From DATLSM01 sp035534175 (GTDB lineage: Bacteria > Actinomycetota > Thermoleophilia > Solirubrobacterales > 70-9): a stretch of DNA of 64,000 nucleotides. Numbering within the stretch: the stretch's first letter is position 1; each line of letters starts with the position of its first letter. Shown in pieces: positions 1 to 9,719 of the stretch. The notes under the pieces were generated by a model. It saw only the letters and a list, made by a program, of their open reading frames with translations, was not told the DNA's origin and searched no databases. The stretch covers positions 9,763-73,762 of the forward strand of contig DATLSM010000097.1 of NCBI GenBank assembly GCA_035534175.1. Direction: 5' to 3'. A program made the position numbers and the translations under genes.

Positions 1-1041
1 AGGGAGGGTGACTTCGGCACCGCGCAGCTCGGTGGGCGAGGGGATGGTCGGGCTCAGCTCTTGGGGGACGTTCAGGTTGACCTCAATGCCCGAGGCCGAG
101 TCGGTCTCCGCGGTGGTCGGCTGCGCGTAGAGGCTCGGGTTGAAAGCGAGCTGGGAGCAGCCGGTCATCTGCGGCCAGACGTCCGCCGCGTGCGTCACCC
201 CGCCGTCGTAGGAGAGGACTTCGAAAGTCGAGGAGCGCCCCGAGTCGCAGTTGGTCGGGTCCTGGAGGAATGGTGTGGGCGGGCTGTGGGAGGCGGCGGG
301 CGGAATCGGCTGGATGCAGGGCCGGACTATCGTGTTGGGGTCGGTGATGCTGCTTTCCGCTCCGCTCGCGTTGCAGAGCGTGTCGTTGTAGGCGGTTTCG
401 CCTTTCCCTTGGGGGTTTTGTGCGGGGTTCAGGCGCAGCCGGTCGTGGATCGGGTCGGCCGGCACCCCCCAGATGTCCTCCTGGTAGGTCTGCAGCGGGA
501 AAGAGCCGTGGTAGATCGAGACGGCGGTCGCATCGAGCCCGTAGTCGCTGCCGGTGCGGGCAGAGAGGATCGTGAACTGAGGGGTGCCGAGGAAGTAGAT
601 CTTGAAGCCGAGCAGGCCGGCGACGTCGGGCGGAGGAATGAGGTTGTAGAGGGCGGAGTTGAAGGAGACTCCGTTGGTCGCGAAAATGTTGACGATCCCG
701 ACCTGTGAGTCGATCGGGCATTCGTTTGCCGAGAACTGGGCGACCGTGCACTGGGGCGTCGCGTGCGGGTTGCCGATGAAGCCGGCGGGGAAGTGCACGG
801 TCGCGTCTTTCACGTCCTCGCAGTTACAGGCGCTCTGGCTGTGCTGGAGCACCCGGTTTTCGACTTCGAAGTAGATCTCCACGTCGGGGTGGCCACCGGC
901 CTGCACGTTCCCCGGTGTGGCAGCGTAGGCGGCGATCGGCGTTTCGGCCTGCGCAGGGACGGCGAGCAGCGCGAGGGCGGCAGCCGCAAGCGTCGGCGAG
1001 ACGGCGAGCCTGAGCGCAACCATGAAGCGTCGCGAGCTCAT
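1..1041 (-). CDS. Secreted surface protein, 3' end beyond window
   Basis: The reading frame runs without a stop from an ATG at 1041 to the left edge, so at least 347 residues are present and the C-terminus is missing. The start has a good ribosome site (GGAGAGG, 6 nt upstream). The N-terminus is a classical signal peptide: a few Arg residues, then an Ala/Leu-rich core ending in VPAQA near residue 32. The mature part is rich in Pro, Thr, Ser and Asn with scattered Cys, as in extracellular beta-sandwich proteins. The ATG overlaps the stop of the upstream gene (ATGA), so the two are probably translationally coupled as the last members of one operon. I know no function; it resembles uncharacterised secreted proteins common in Solirubrobacterales. 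Confidence 0.8.
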   Translation of the reverse strand, partial: MSSRRFMVALRLAVSPTLAAAALALLAVPAQAETPIAAYAATPGNVQAGGHPDVEIYFEVENRVLQHSQSACNCEDVKDATVHFPAGFIGNPHATPQCTVAQFSANECPIDSQVGIVNIFATNGVSFNSALYNLIPPPDVAGLLGFKIYFLGTPQFTILSARTGSDYGLDATAVSIYHGSFPLQTYQEDIWGVPADPIHDRLRLNPAQNPQGKGETAYNDTLCNASGAESSITDPNTIVRPCIQPIPPAASHSPPTPFLQDPTNCDSGRSSTFEVLSYDGGVTHAADVWPQMTGCSQLAFNPSLYAQPTTAETDSASGIEVNLNVPQELSPTIPSPTELRGAEVTLP

Positions 1042-4000
1042 CGTGAGCCTCTCCGGTTGCGGTGCGCGGCTCGATGCCTTTGTGAACGACCGTGGCGGAC
1101 CCTCCTGTGCTGCCTCTTCCTGCGCCGGTGGCCTATGTGGTGCGAAGCGGAGTTGGCGTTGCCGCCTGAAAGGTTGGCGCCGGATTCGTTCTGCATCGCC
1201 GATGGCGGCAGGCTGCCGGGGCCGTGGCACTCGTCGGCGGCTTCGCACGGCGGCGGCGGCGGCGGCGCCGGGAAGCCCCCACCGGCACGGGCGTCGTAGA
1301 ACTTGAGGAAGAGGCCGTTGTGGTCCTGGCTGGACAGAGTGTCGTAGCTGGAGAAGTAGACGTCGCGGCCGTCGGCGCTCACGCCGTCGAGCCCGGGCGG
1401 GGCCAGCAGGGTGGAGAACCCGCCAACCGAGACGCGAGTCTCGCCCGTGCCCGTGGTGATTAGCTGCGGCCGGCCGTCGACGTACTCGTACACGTCCTGT
1501 GCTTCGTTCGTGTCAGCGTGGACCAGCGCGTCGTTGGTGGTGAAGAAGACGCGGCCGTCGTTCGTCATGAAGAGCCCATTCTGGCTGGCCCCGATGTTGG
1601 AGACGGGCGGCGCGCCGCTGGGGATGCAGGAGGCGCAGGTGATCCGGCCCGAAGATGGGTCGTAGAGGTACATCTCGAGGTGGCCGGCGTTGTCGTACTG
1701 GGTGACCTGGCTGGCCGTAGCGAAAGCCATGTGGCTGTCATCAGGCGCGACTTGCATCCTGGCTATCGGGGTCGAGCTGCAGTGGATGCTGCCGAACCCT
1801 TCCAGGGATGGCGCGATACAGAAATCCTTGGGTTCCAATGCGGCGACGAACTGGACCTTTCCGGTGGCGGCGCGGAAAACGTAGAGGTTCTCTTTGTTCG
1901 GGATCCCGTGCGAGCCGTCCAGCTGCTCGGGCGAGAAGAAGTAGATGTCGCCGTTCTGGGAGGCGATCGAGCTGTCCGCGCGGCAGTTGCCGCCCTGGTT
2001 GCCTTCCAGCTGGCAGTAGGAGAGGCTGGACCAGGTGACGATGTCGCAGTTTTTCGTCATGGTTTGGTTGGGTGTCGTGAAGCTCGCTTTGCAGGCGTCG
2101 CTCTGGCCGGGTTCGCCGGGGTTGCCTTCGTTGTTGCCCTTGGAGATCAGGGTGAGCGGTTTGCCTTCCTTTTCACCGGCTTCAGACCACATGTAGAGGT
2201 CGACGCTGGCGTCGTGGTCTTCGCCGGTGAGCTGTTCGGGCGAGGTGAAGTAGACCTTCGAAGCGTCGGCGGTCATGCCGACGTACTGGACCGCGTGCCC
2301 TTGGGAGACGTCATAGGTGAGGGCGTCGTCGACGCGCATGTATAGGTGAAGCGGATAGGTCGGGCAGTGAAGCTTGCCACCGAAGGTGTCGCCGCAGGGC
2401 GGGACGGAGCAGTTGACGAGCCCGCAGGGCCCGACGGCCCCCGAACCGATGAGGACGTGCGAGCCGTCGCTGGAGACGCCGGGGATCTGAAGCGGGTCGC
2501 CTGCGTGGTCACCGGGCTCGCTCGGTATAGCGTCGCCGGAGGGGGTCATCGAGGCGACCGCGACAGTGCCGGCCGCGGTGTTGTTGTCGTAGACGGAGCC
2601 GGGGGGGTTGAGGTTGCCGCCGGGCGTGAAGAGGTTCCACTCGGTGGAGAAGACGAAGTGGCTGAGGTCGGAGGAAGCGCTGACTTCGCCCGGGCAGTTG
2701 TTTTCAACGATGCTTCCGACGAAGCCGCCGGTCGAGCTAACATCGGGGCAGTCGAGAGAATGAACCCCGCCCGGGCTCACGCCGCCTTCGAGAGCCGTGG
2801 GGTTCAGACCCGTCGGAACGGCACCGAGGTTGCTCGGCCAGCGGTCGAGGTAGCGGCCATCGGCGCTCCAGACGTAGGGCGCGTTCGAGGAGATCGGGGT
2901 GGGGTTACGGCTGTGACCTTCCTGGCTACCGTCGTTCCAGTCGAGAAATTTGTTCATGCCAGGGTCGGTGAGCGTGTTGTTCTGAATGTCATCGGGGCCG
3001 TTAGTACTGGTCTGCGCCGTAGAGTTACCGAGGAACTGCGCGCCGCCCTGGCCGAAGAGGCCCTGCTCGGGACCGCCGTCGATCGCCGCCTGATTGGCGG
3101 GCAGGCCGACGTATCGCGTCAACCAGCCCGTGTCGGTGCGCGTGGCGACGTAAAGATCGCCGGAGCCGTCGATCGGGCTGCCCCCGGAACCGGGGATGAT
3201 CGAGAACAGCCCGGTGAAGGCAAGCCGCGAGGGCGCGGTGGCCTGGCCGGTGTTGGGTCCGCCGGAATAGAGCTGGGTGCCGTTGGCGTCGCCGGGGGAG
3301 ACGAGCTCGTAGGCACGGCAGTCGGGAAGGAAGTTGGTTTTGGTCTGCTGGCGAACGTTTTCGTTCGGGCAACTGGGCGGGTAGAAGTTGAATGTCTGTT
3401 CTTCGGAGGTGGTTGTGCCGCCTTCTTCTTGACCTTCGACCTTGTTTTCCGCGACGAGCCGGAAGTGGTAGACGACGTGCGGGATCAGTTCGGTGAGCTG
3501 GATCTTGATTTCCTGGTCGGCGTTGCCCGCGGCGATCGTGCCACTCACCTTCTGGCCGAAGGCGGAAGACGATCCATATTCGAAGCTGTATCTGGTGGGG
3601 AGACCGTTGGGATTAACCTGGGCGATCAGTTCGGCGGAGGTGGCCGTGACGTTTTCTGAGAGGAGGCCATCGATTGCGGGTGGCGCGGTGGTGGTGAAGG
3701 TTTCATCGCCGCCGTAGGCGGTCGCCCCGGACGTGTTGGTCGCCACGAGGCGGTAGTGCTCGTGGGTGCCCGGCGAGAGGCCTGAGACCACGGCCTGGAC
3801 GTCGGTTGGGCTCGAGCTCGGGTAGTTCGGCGGGATCGCCGGCGAGCAGGGCACGGTGTAGCCGTAGGTCTTGTCGTAGCCGTATTCGAAGTGGCACTCG
3901 GTGATTTCGCCGCGGCCCGCCGGTTCTATGTGGCCGGTGAGCGTGACGCTGGAGCTCGTCAGGTTGGTCGGCGGTTCGGTGGTGACGATCGGCCGCACGT

Positions 4001-5318
4001 CTCTGAAGACGGCGATGTCGTTCTGGTTCGGTTCGCTGCTGCTTGCGTTGACCACGAAGACCGTGCCAGTGGAGCCGTCGACCGCGACACCCTTGAGGAA
4101 GTTCGGGTTATTGGCGCGTTCTATGTTGACTTCCTTGGCCGGGGTGAGGTGGCCTTCGCCGAACCAGTCGACTGGTTCGCAGGCGTTGCTGATCGGTTCG
4201 CAGTCGGAGCTGTAGTGGTCGATGCGGGCTGGGTGGAGTTCCGTGCCTTCCTGTATGTATGGGCTAGTGGCCTGGTAGAGCTGTTCGTTGGACGGATCGA
4301 AGGCGAAGCCTACGGTCGGGCTGTCGGTGGTCACCTGGTACTGTTCGCCTTCTCCGAGGGTCCCCGGCTTGGGGATTATCTCGAAAATCGCATTGTGGCC
4401 ACTGAAGTATTCGCTGAATGGCGTCTCAGTAAAGAACAGTTCACCCAACGGATTGACCTTCAGCCACGGCAGCCCCTCCTGGAAGGTATCGACGATCCAC
4501 TGGCCACTCTGCGTGTACTCCCGCACGTTGTAGCCGTAGCGCAGCCCTCCCACGTAAAGCGTCCCGTTTCCATGGCAGGTGCCGGTCCGTGGCGCGGTGG
4601 GCGAGGCGCAGTTGCCGCCCACGGCGAGGCTGAAGATCGGGCCGAATTTCGGCAGGCGCGGGTCGTCGGAGCCGTCCTTCTGCCCCGCGACGCCCCATCC
4701 GCTGATCACTTCCCCGGAGGAGTTGAACTTGGTGACGACGTTGTCGGCGGTGTCGGCGACGTAGATGTCGCCTTCGCCAAAGGGGAAGTTGTCGATCGCG
4801 AGGTAGGTCGGGGTGCTCAACCCGCCGGGGCTTTCGCTCGAGACGCCGGACTCGCACTGATCGCTGGGGTGACCCGGTGCCGGGCAGACGTTCGCTTCGG
4901 AGCTTCGCCCCGCGGTTTCGACCGCAGTTTTGTTGACTTCCTTACCGAACATGAAGAGGAAGTTGCCGCTGGAGTCGAACTTCTCGACGCGGTGGTTGCC
5001 GGGATCCGTCACGTAGATATCGTGGCTGGCCTGGTCGACGGCGACGTCGGTCGGTTCGGAGATCGGGTAGGGATCGGGCGGGTTGGAGGTTTTGCTGCCG
5101 AACGTGGTGCTGAAGGCGTGGCTTACGTTGGCGGAGGCAGGGGCGGCAACGAGGGCCAGCGAGGCGGCGGCAGCGACGGCGGCAACGAGCACAGCCGAGA
5201 GGCGGCGTCGACCATGCGGCTGCGTACCGCCAAGCCCGGCGGCTGAAAGCCAGTGCAACGCCCCTGGCCTAAGCGCTCTTCTCATTGGTCGCTCTCTGCC
5301 GTCCCAAGGTTTAGCCAT
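1038..5318 (-). CDS. Giant secreted beta-propeller/FN3-type protein
   Basis: About 1426 residues. A signal peptide (core around residues 41-62, ending APASA) follows a long basic N-terminus; an internal ATG at 5285 with GAGAG upstream would shorten it by 11 residues. Residues about 65-440 carry NHL-type repeats of the pattern PTDVAVD...DIYVTD.GNHRVEKFD. Two fibronectin-like domains follow (about 450-650; motifs SVTLTGHIEPAG, VVSGLSPGTHEHYRLVA). A second propeller-like stretch of TolB/PD40 style fills about 670-1335. The end is a Pro stretch and a roughly 35-residue Arg/His tail, perhaps for binding the cell surface. It overlaps the upstream gene by 8 bp and the downstream gene by 4 bp. Likely role: cell-surface binding or adhesion, inferred from architecture only. 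Confidence 0.85.
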   Translation of the reverse strand: MAKPWDGRERPMRRALRPGALHWLSAAGLGGTQPHGRRRLSAVLVAAVAAAASLALVAAPASANVSHAFSTTFGSKTSNPPDPYPISEPTDVAVDQASHDIYVTDPGNHRVEKFDSSGNFLFMFGKEVNKTAVETAGRSSEANVCPAPGHPSDQCESGVSSESPGGLSTPTYLAIDNFPFGEGDIYVADTADNVVTKFNSSGEVISGWGVAGQKDGSDDPRLPKFGPIFSLAVGGNCASPTAPRTGTCHGNGTLYVGGLRYGYNVREYTQSGQWIVDTFQEGLPWLKVNPLGELFFTETPFSEYFSGHNAIFEIIPKPGTLGEGEQYQVTTDSPTVGFAFDPSNEQLYQATSPYIQEGTELHPARIDHYSSDCEPISNACEPVDWFGEGHLTPAKEVNIERANNPNFLKGVAVDGSTGTVFVVNASSSEPNQNDIAVFRDVRPIVTTEPPTNLTSSSVTLTGHIEPAGRGEITECHFEYGYDKTYGYTVPCSPAIPPNYPSSSPTDVQAVVSGLSPGTHEHYRLVATNTSGATAYGGDETFTTTAPPAIDGLLSENVTATSAELIAQVNPNGLPTRYSFEYGSSSAFGQKVSGTIAAGNADQEIKIQLTELIPHVVYHFRLVAENKVEGQEEGGTTTSEEQTFNFYPPSCPNENVRQQTKTNFLPDCRAYELVSPGDANGTQLYSGGPNTGQATAPSRLAFTGLFSIIPGSGGSPIDGSGDLYVATRTDTGWLTRYVGLPANQAAIDGGPEQGLFGQGGAQFLGNSTAQTSTNGPDDIQNNTLTDPGMNKFLDWNDGSQEGHSRNPTPISSNAPYVWSADGRYLDRWPSNLGAVPTGLNPTALEGGVSPGGVHSLDCPDVSSTGGFVGSIVENNCPGEVSASSDLSHFVFSTEWNLFTPGGNLNPPGSVYDNNTAAGTVAVASMTPSGDAIPSEPGDHAGDPLQIPGVSSDGSHVLIGSGAVGPCGLVNCSVPPCGDTFGGKLHCPTYPLHLYMRVDDALTYDVSQGHAVQYVGMTADASKVYFTSPEQLTGEDHDASVDLYMWSEAGEKEGKPLTLISKGNNEGNPGEPGQSDACKASFTTPNQTMTKNCDIVTWSSLSYCQLEGNQGGNCRADSSIASQNGDIYFFSPEQLDGSHGIPNKENLYVFRAATGKVQFVAALEPKDFCIAPSLEGFGSIHCSSTPIARMQVAPDDSHMAFATASQVTQYDNAGHLEMYLYDPSSGRITCASCIPSGAPPVSNIGASQNGLFMTNDGRVFFTTNDALVHADTNEAQDVYEYVDGRPQLITTGTGETRVSVGGFSTLLAPPGLDGVSADGRDVYFSSYDTLSSQDHNGLFLKFYDARAGGGFPAPPPPPPCEAADECHGPGSLPPSAMQNESGANLSGGNANSASHHIGHRRRKRQHRRVRHGRSQRHRAAHRNRRGSR

Positions 5319-8300
5319 GTTTGTGGCTCCGCTTGTGGTGTCTGTGCCTCCGTACGTGATGTCGCTTCCTCACGCACTTGCCGTGTCGCCTGACGAAGCC
5401 CTTCTTGCATGCGGGCGGATGGCGTTTTGGGGGCGGCGGCGGGGTGGGCGATGCGGTGGTGAAGGTCTGATCGGGCCCTTCCGCGGTGCCGATTTCGTTG
5501 CTGGCAACGACGCGATAGTGGTAAGTCTCAGCCGGGGCGAGGCCGGAGACGGTGCTGCTCGCCGGGTGGACGGAATCATCAGAGCCGATCGAACCGCTCT
5601 CGGCCGTACTGTTTCCGTAGGCAGCGGTGCGCCCGTACTCGAAATGGTAGGTGGTGGGACGGAAGCCCGGCTTGATCTGTGCGCTCAGCGTCACCGCGGT
5701 CTGTGTTATGCCAGAAGCAGTGCTGTCCGCAACCGTGGGACGATCCGGGGTGGTGAAGGTCTGATCGGGCCCCGCGGTGGGGCCGTTGAGGTTGAATGCG
5801 AGGGTGCGGAAGTGATAGGTAGTGCCGGGTGTGAGTTCGGTGACTTCGGCGCTAACGGAATGGTCCGTGCTGTCTTCGCCGATCGATTCGCTGCTCGGTG
5901 TCTGTGAGCCGTAGCTGGTGTCGGTGCCGTACTGGAAGCGGTAGACGGTCGGCGAAAGGTTCGGGTTGATCTGGGCGCGCAGGACCGCTGTCGTCGGGGT
6001 GACGCTCATCGAGGACGTGCCATCGACGGCCGGCGCAACGGCGGAAGTGGGGGTGAACGCGCGTACGCTCCCGTAGCGGGCCAGCCCTTCGCCGTCGGCC
6101 CGAGTCGCGATCAGGCGGTAGTGATAGGTGGCGAAGGGTGTGAGGTTGGTGAGAGCGGCGCTTACGTCGGTGGCGGCCGAGAGCGGCGCTTCGGGTGAGC
6201 AGGGGACGTCGACGGCGTAGGTCCAGCCATTGCCGTCGAACCTGGTTTCGGGCGTCACCGTGGCGCCGGACGGGATCAGGCCGGAGGAGTCGGCGCTGAT
6301 CTGGGGAACGTTCAGATCTGCGAACTGGCCCGTGAATTCGATCACGAACGGACCGCGGAACACTTCCGTCACGTGGACGTTGCCAGCACCGATGGTGGAG
6401 AGTTCTTCGAGCCGGAACTGAATGGTATTTGAGGCATAGTATTGACGTGAGTATTCGATGGGTTTGGTGGTCTGACCCTCGAAGGTGAGGGTGAAGGTGC
6501 CTTCCTTGGTGTCCTTCGAGAATTCCAGGGTCTGGACCTCGTTGCGGACGGGGCCGTTGAGGTATTCGAAGTGGCAGTCGCTGATCTGCCCGGGGCCGGC
6601 CGGGTCGACGTGGCCGGTAATGGTCGCCGAGGTCGGGCCGAGGTTTGTGGCCGGGCCGGTCGTGACCTCGGGGAGCGGCATCGGCGAGAAGACGGCGACG
6701 TCGTTGTTGCCGCTGTCGGCGGCATAGAGAAGACCGTTGGAAGGCCGGCTGGCCAGCCCGGCTGACGCGCTCAGGTGGCCGGATCCGAAGCTGTCGGAAG
6801 GCCTGCAACCCGCGCCCGGGGGGATGCATTCCGCCCCGGCGAAGCGGTCGATGTGGGTGCCCTGGGAGACGAAGAGGTCGTTGGTGGCGTGATCGATGGT
6901 GAGGCCCGAGTTAACAAGTGCTATTCCATAGTTCGGTACGTACATGCCATAGAATTGGTACTCCTCGGCCGTGGTGCTGGAGTAATAGACACCGTAGCTG
7001 TCGCCGCCGGCCGGTTGGGTCTCGTACCAGTTTTCGCCGGGGCCGATTTCGATCCCGGACCCACCGGGAGAGCTGAGATAGAGCCTGCTACCGTCGCCCC
7101 AGGTGCCATTGGTGGGGAACTGTTTCCTGGAGACCCCGTCCTGGCTGATCTCGGTCCAGTTGTGGGGTTCGCTGTCGGTGAGGACGTAGAGGTTGCCGAG
7201 TTCATCGACGGTGATGCCGCCGATCGTGCCTTCCTTCGCCGGGAATTCGATCGCGCCGCCGCTGCCCCAGCTCGCGATCAGGTTGCCCGAGGAGTCGAAC
7301 TTCTGGACGATCCGGTCGGCCCCGTCGGCGACGTAGACGTCCCCGGAGGAAGGGCCCGTGGAGTTGTCGACCCTGATGAACTTGGGGTCGGAGAGCTGGC
7401 CGGGTGCGGTGCCGGCGGTCCCTGCCTGGCATCCGCTGGTGCAGATGTTGACGCCTTCGCCGCCGACGTCGGCGCCGAAGGCGCGGATGAAGCTGCCCGA
7501 GGAGGAGAACTGATCGACGCGATGGTTGCCGGTGTCGGCGACGTAGATGTCGCCGGTTTCGTCGTTAACCGCGACATCCATCGGTTCGTTCAGCTGACCG
7601 TCGCCCGAGCCCGCAGAGCCGAAGTAAGTGGAGAAGCGATAGTGGCCGACCGTCGCGAAGGCAGGTGCCGCCTTGCTGTTCTGGCCTTCGGCATTGGCGG
7701 CAACGAGGCGGTAGCGGTATTCGGTGCCGGGGGTGAGGCCGGTCACGACGGCGCTGACATCGGTCGGGCTGGAGGACGGGCTGGGCGAGCAGGGGGCCTG
7801 CGTGGCACCGTTCCAGGGTTTGGATTCGCCGTTTTCGGCGTACTGATAGACGGTGAGGTATTCGAACCGGCATTCGGTTATCGGCCCGCCGCCTTCGCCG
7901 GTTGCGGGGTCGACGTGGCCGTTGAGCGTGGCGCCCGTCGTCGTCACTTCGGAGGCAGGGTTGATCGTGACGTCGGGCACGACGACCGGTTTGAGGATCT
8001 CGACGGCCGAGCCGTAGTAGGACGAGTAGAGATAACCGGTGGCCTGGTCGATCGCGACCACCTCGGAGCCCGCGAGCCACCCTTCCCCGAGTTCGGAATG
8101 GCTCGTGAGGGTAAGGAAGTTGCCGTTTTCGTCGAAGGTGTCGACAGAGTTGTAGGCCCAGTTGTTCACGAAGACATGGCCAGTCGAGTCTTCGGCCGCA
8201 ACCTCGAGCGGCTCGCCGTCGTAGCCGAAGGTGCCTTCGGGCGTTTCGGAGCCTGTGCCGTTGGGGAGGGCGCCGCCGTTCCAGGCACTGACGTAATCGC

Positions 8301-9174
8301 CGGCCGCGTTGAACTGGAAGATCTCGTGAGCGGCCCAGTCGGCGACGTAGACGTTGCCTGCGGTGGTGACGGCGATTCCGGTCGTGCGGGCGCCGCCTTC
8401 GCCGTAGAGGCCGGCGGGGGTGGCCGTGATCTGGCTGAGGTATTTGCCGTTTTCGTCGAAGACGTCGATGACTTTGTGGCCCGGGTCGACGACATAGAGG
8501 TCATGCGTGGCCTGGTCGATGGCAATCGGGAAGCTCGTATAGCTTTCAGTCGGCGGGGAAAAGGTTTTGGCTGGGGTTTCAAGGCCTGCGAGCTGGCCGT
8601 TGTGTTTCGTTTCCGTGTCGCCGAAGGTTTCGATCAGGTTGCCGTTTTCGTCGAACTTGTCGATCACCGCGTCGGGGCGGTCGGCGACGTAGACATCGCC
8701 GGTCGTGTTGTCGACGGCGACGGAGAGGAATGAACCGCCAAAAGATCCCTTGGGGGTATTTTCACCTTTCCAGCGGGCGGGTTCTTTATCGGAGGTCGAG
8801 CTGTAGTCGAATACCTGACCGCGGCCGGAGTCGGCGACGTAGATGTGGTGGTTCTTGTCGCTGACGGCGATGCCCTCGGCGAGGATGGAGTTGAAGCCGC
8901 TGGGAGTCCATTGGAGGTTTTCGGGGTAGCCGGGTGGGAATTGGCCAGCCGGCAGGTACTTCTTCACCGCGAGGGCGCTGGGAGCGAGGACGAGAGCGGC
9001 GAGCAATGCGATCGATGCAACGATTACCAACGAGAGGCCTCGGGGGCCAAGGGGCAGCTCACCCTGGCGGCTCAGTTGACGGCGTCGAGAGCCCCGGGCG
9101 GCCCCGGGGCAGCGATCGCCGAGAGCCGATGAAGATTCCGCGGGGGCCGCGGACGATGCCTTCGCGCCTATCAC
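5311..9174 (-). CDS. Giant secreted NHL/FN3 repeat protein
   Basis: First gene of the surface operon. The frame is open from a GTG at 9390, but that would place about 117 residues before the signal peptide. A GTG at 9174 preceded by AAGAGGG is a better start and gives about 1287 residues. The signal peptide core (LVIVASIALLAALVLAPSALA) ends near residue 69 of this form. Next come an NHL propeller, a fibronectin-like domain, a second NHL propeller beginning STYFGSAGSGDGQLNEPMDV, and three more fibronectin-like repeats (YHFEYGRTAAYG type). The last 45 residues are Pro-rich, then Lys/Arg/His-rich with two Cys (CKKGFVRRHGKC). Same family as its downstream neighbour, probably an old duplication. 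The surface role is inferred. Confidence 0.85.
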   Translation of the reverse strand: MIGAKASSAAPAESSSALGDRCPGAARGSRRRQLSRQGELPLGPRGLSLVIVASIALLAALVLAPSALAVKKYLPAGQFPPGYPENLQWTPSGFNSILAEGIAVSDKNHHIYVADSGRGQVFDYSSTSDKEPARWKGENTPKGSFGGSFLSVAVDNTTGDVYVADRPDAVIDKFDENGNLIETFGDTETKHNGQLAGLETPAKTFSPPTESYTSFPIAIDQATHDLYVVDPGHKVIDVFDENGKYLSQITATPAGLYGEGGARTTGIAVTTAGNVYVADWAAHEIFQFNAAGDYVSAWNGGALPNGTGSETPEGTFGYDGEPLEVAAEDSTGHVFVNNWAYNSVDTFDENGNFLTLTSHSELGEGWLAGSEVVAIDQATGYLYSSYYGSAVEILKPVVVPDVTINPASEVTTTGATLNGHVDPATGEGGGPITECRFEYLTVYQYAENGESKPWNGATQAPCSPSPSSSPTDVSAVVTGLTPGTEYRYRLVAANAEGQNSKAAPAFATVGHYRFSTYFGSAGSGDGQLNEPMDVAVNDETGDIYVADTGNHRVDQFSSSGSFIRAFGADVGGEGVNICTSGCQAGTAGTAPGQLSDPKFIRVDNSTGPSSGDVYVADGADRIVQKFDSSGNLIASWGSGGAIEFPAKEGTIGGITVDELGNLYVLTDSEPHNWTEISQDGVSRKQFPTNGTWGDGSRLYLSSPGGSGIEIGPGENWYETQPAGGDSYGVYYSSTTAEEYQFYGMYVPNYGIALVNSGLTIDHATNDLFVSQGTHIDRFAGAECIPPGAGCRPSDSFGSGHLSASAGLASRPSNGLLYAADSGNNDVAVFSPMPLPEVTTGPATNLGPTSATITGHVDPAGPGQISDCHFEYLNGPVRNEVQTLEFSKDTKEGTFTLTFEGQTTKPIEYSRQYYASNTIQFRLEELSTIGAGNVHVTEVFRGPFVIEFTGQFADLNVPQISADSSGLIPSGATVTPETRFDGNGWTYAVDVPCSPEAPLSAATDVSAALTNLTPFATYHYRLIATRADGEGLARYGSVRAFTPTSAVAPAVDGTSSMSVTPTTAVLRAQINPNLSPTVYRFQYGTDTSYGSQTPSSESIGEDSTDHSVSAEVTELTPGTTYHFRTLAFNLNGPTAGPDQTFTTPDRPTVADSTASGITQTAVTLSAQIKPGFRPTTYHFEYGRTAAYGNSTAESGSIGSDDSVHPASSTVSGLAPAETYHYRVVASNEIGTAEGPDQTFTTASPTPPPPPKRHPPACKKGFVRRHGKCVRKRHHVRRHRHHKRSHKHG

Positions 9175-9441
9175 TCGCTGCCCTCTTGAGCTGAATGAGC
9201 TGAAGGCGCCCGTCGGCCGAAAAGAGCCGTCGGCGCCAGCCGGAGAAGTTGAGATGCGCCCAGGAAAGTGGTCCTTGGAACGGCGGCGCCTAAGTTGTGG
9301 TCCCTGCTCAATACTTCGAACCTCACGAGGCGCGTCTCTCTTTCCCTGTTTCCCTGGCTTCCCTACCCGATCCCAACCGGACGGCAACACTCGCGTTACT
9401 GGCCCTGCAACCCAGGGCTGGACACCTTCCTGACAAGCGAG

Positions 9442-9471
9442 AGCTTAATACATAAATGTTTCCCTTGTCAA
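9442..9471 (-). promoter_or_regulatory. Promoter of the surface-protein operon
   Basis: On the minus strand a perfect -35 TTGACA (9471-9466) is followed after 18 bp by TAAGCT (9447-9442), a TANNNT-type -10 box. Transcription would start near 9434 and run into the 5311-9174 gene, leaving a leader of about 260 nt if the GTG at 9174 is used. The surrounding DNA is AT-richer than the rest of the window. Confidence 0.65.
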
Positions 9472-9719
9472 CTCCTTGCTCGCGAATTGCCCTAATTTCG
9501 ACGAAGTCGGGCGTGCCCAAGCGGGCGCAATGACCTGAGCCAAGAGGCTCCGATTTACCGCGTACCGTGGCTTCAGCGGGCGGACCTGGCTGGCAGAGGC
9601 ACGGGGTCGCCGTAGGTGAGGCCTTTCATCAGGACGGGCGCAGCGGCGCCCGCGTGGCAGTCGAGGGCCCAGGTGAGTTGTGCCACGGCAGCGCCTCGCA
9701 GACCGGATCGAGGCACTGA

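Noticed and set aside
2346..5246. Long plus-strand frames (437 and 451 codons) opposite the surface genes
   Set aside because: They are antisense to clear coding sequence, rich in Arg/Gly/Val/Asp without domains, and expected in high-GC DNA.
6775..8733. 652-codon plus-strand frame
   Set aside because: Exact antisense of the NHL/FN3 gene; repetitive VGDVDVAG-like text mirrors the repeats of the real gene.
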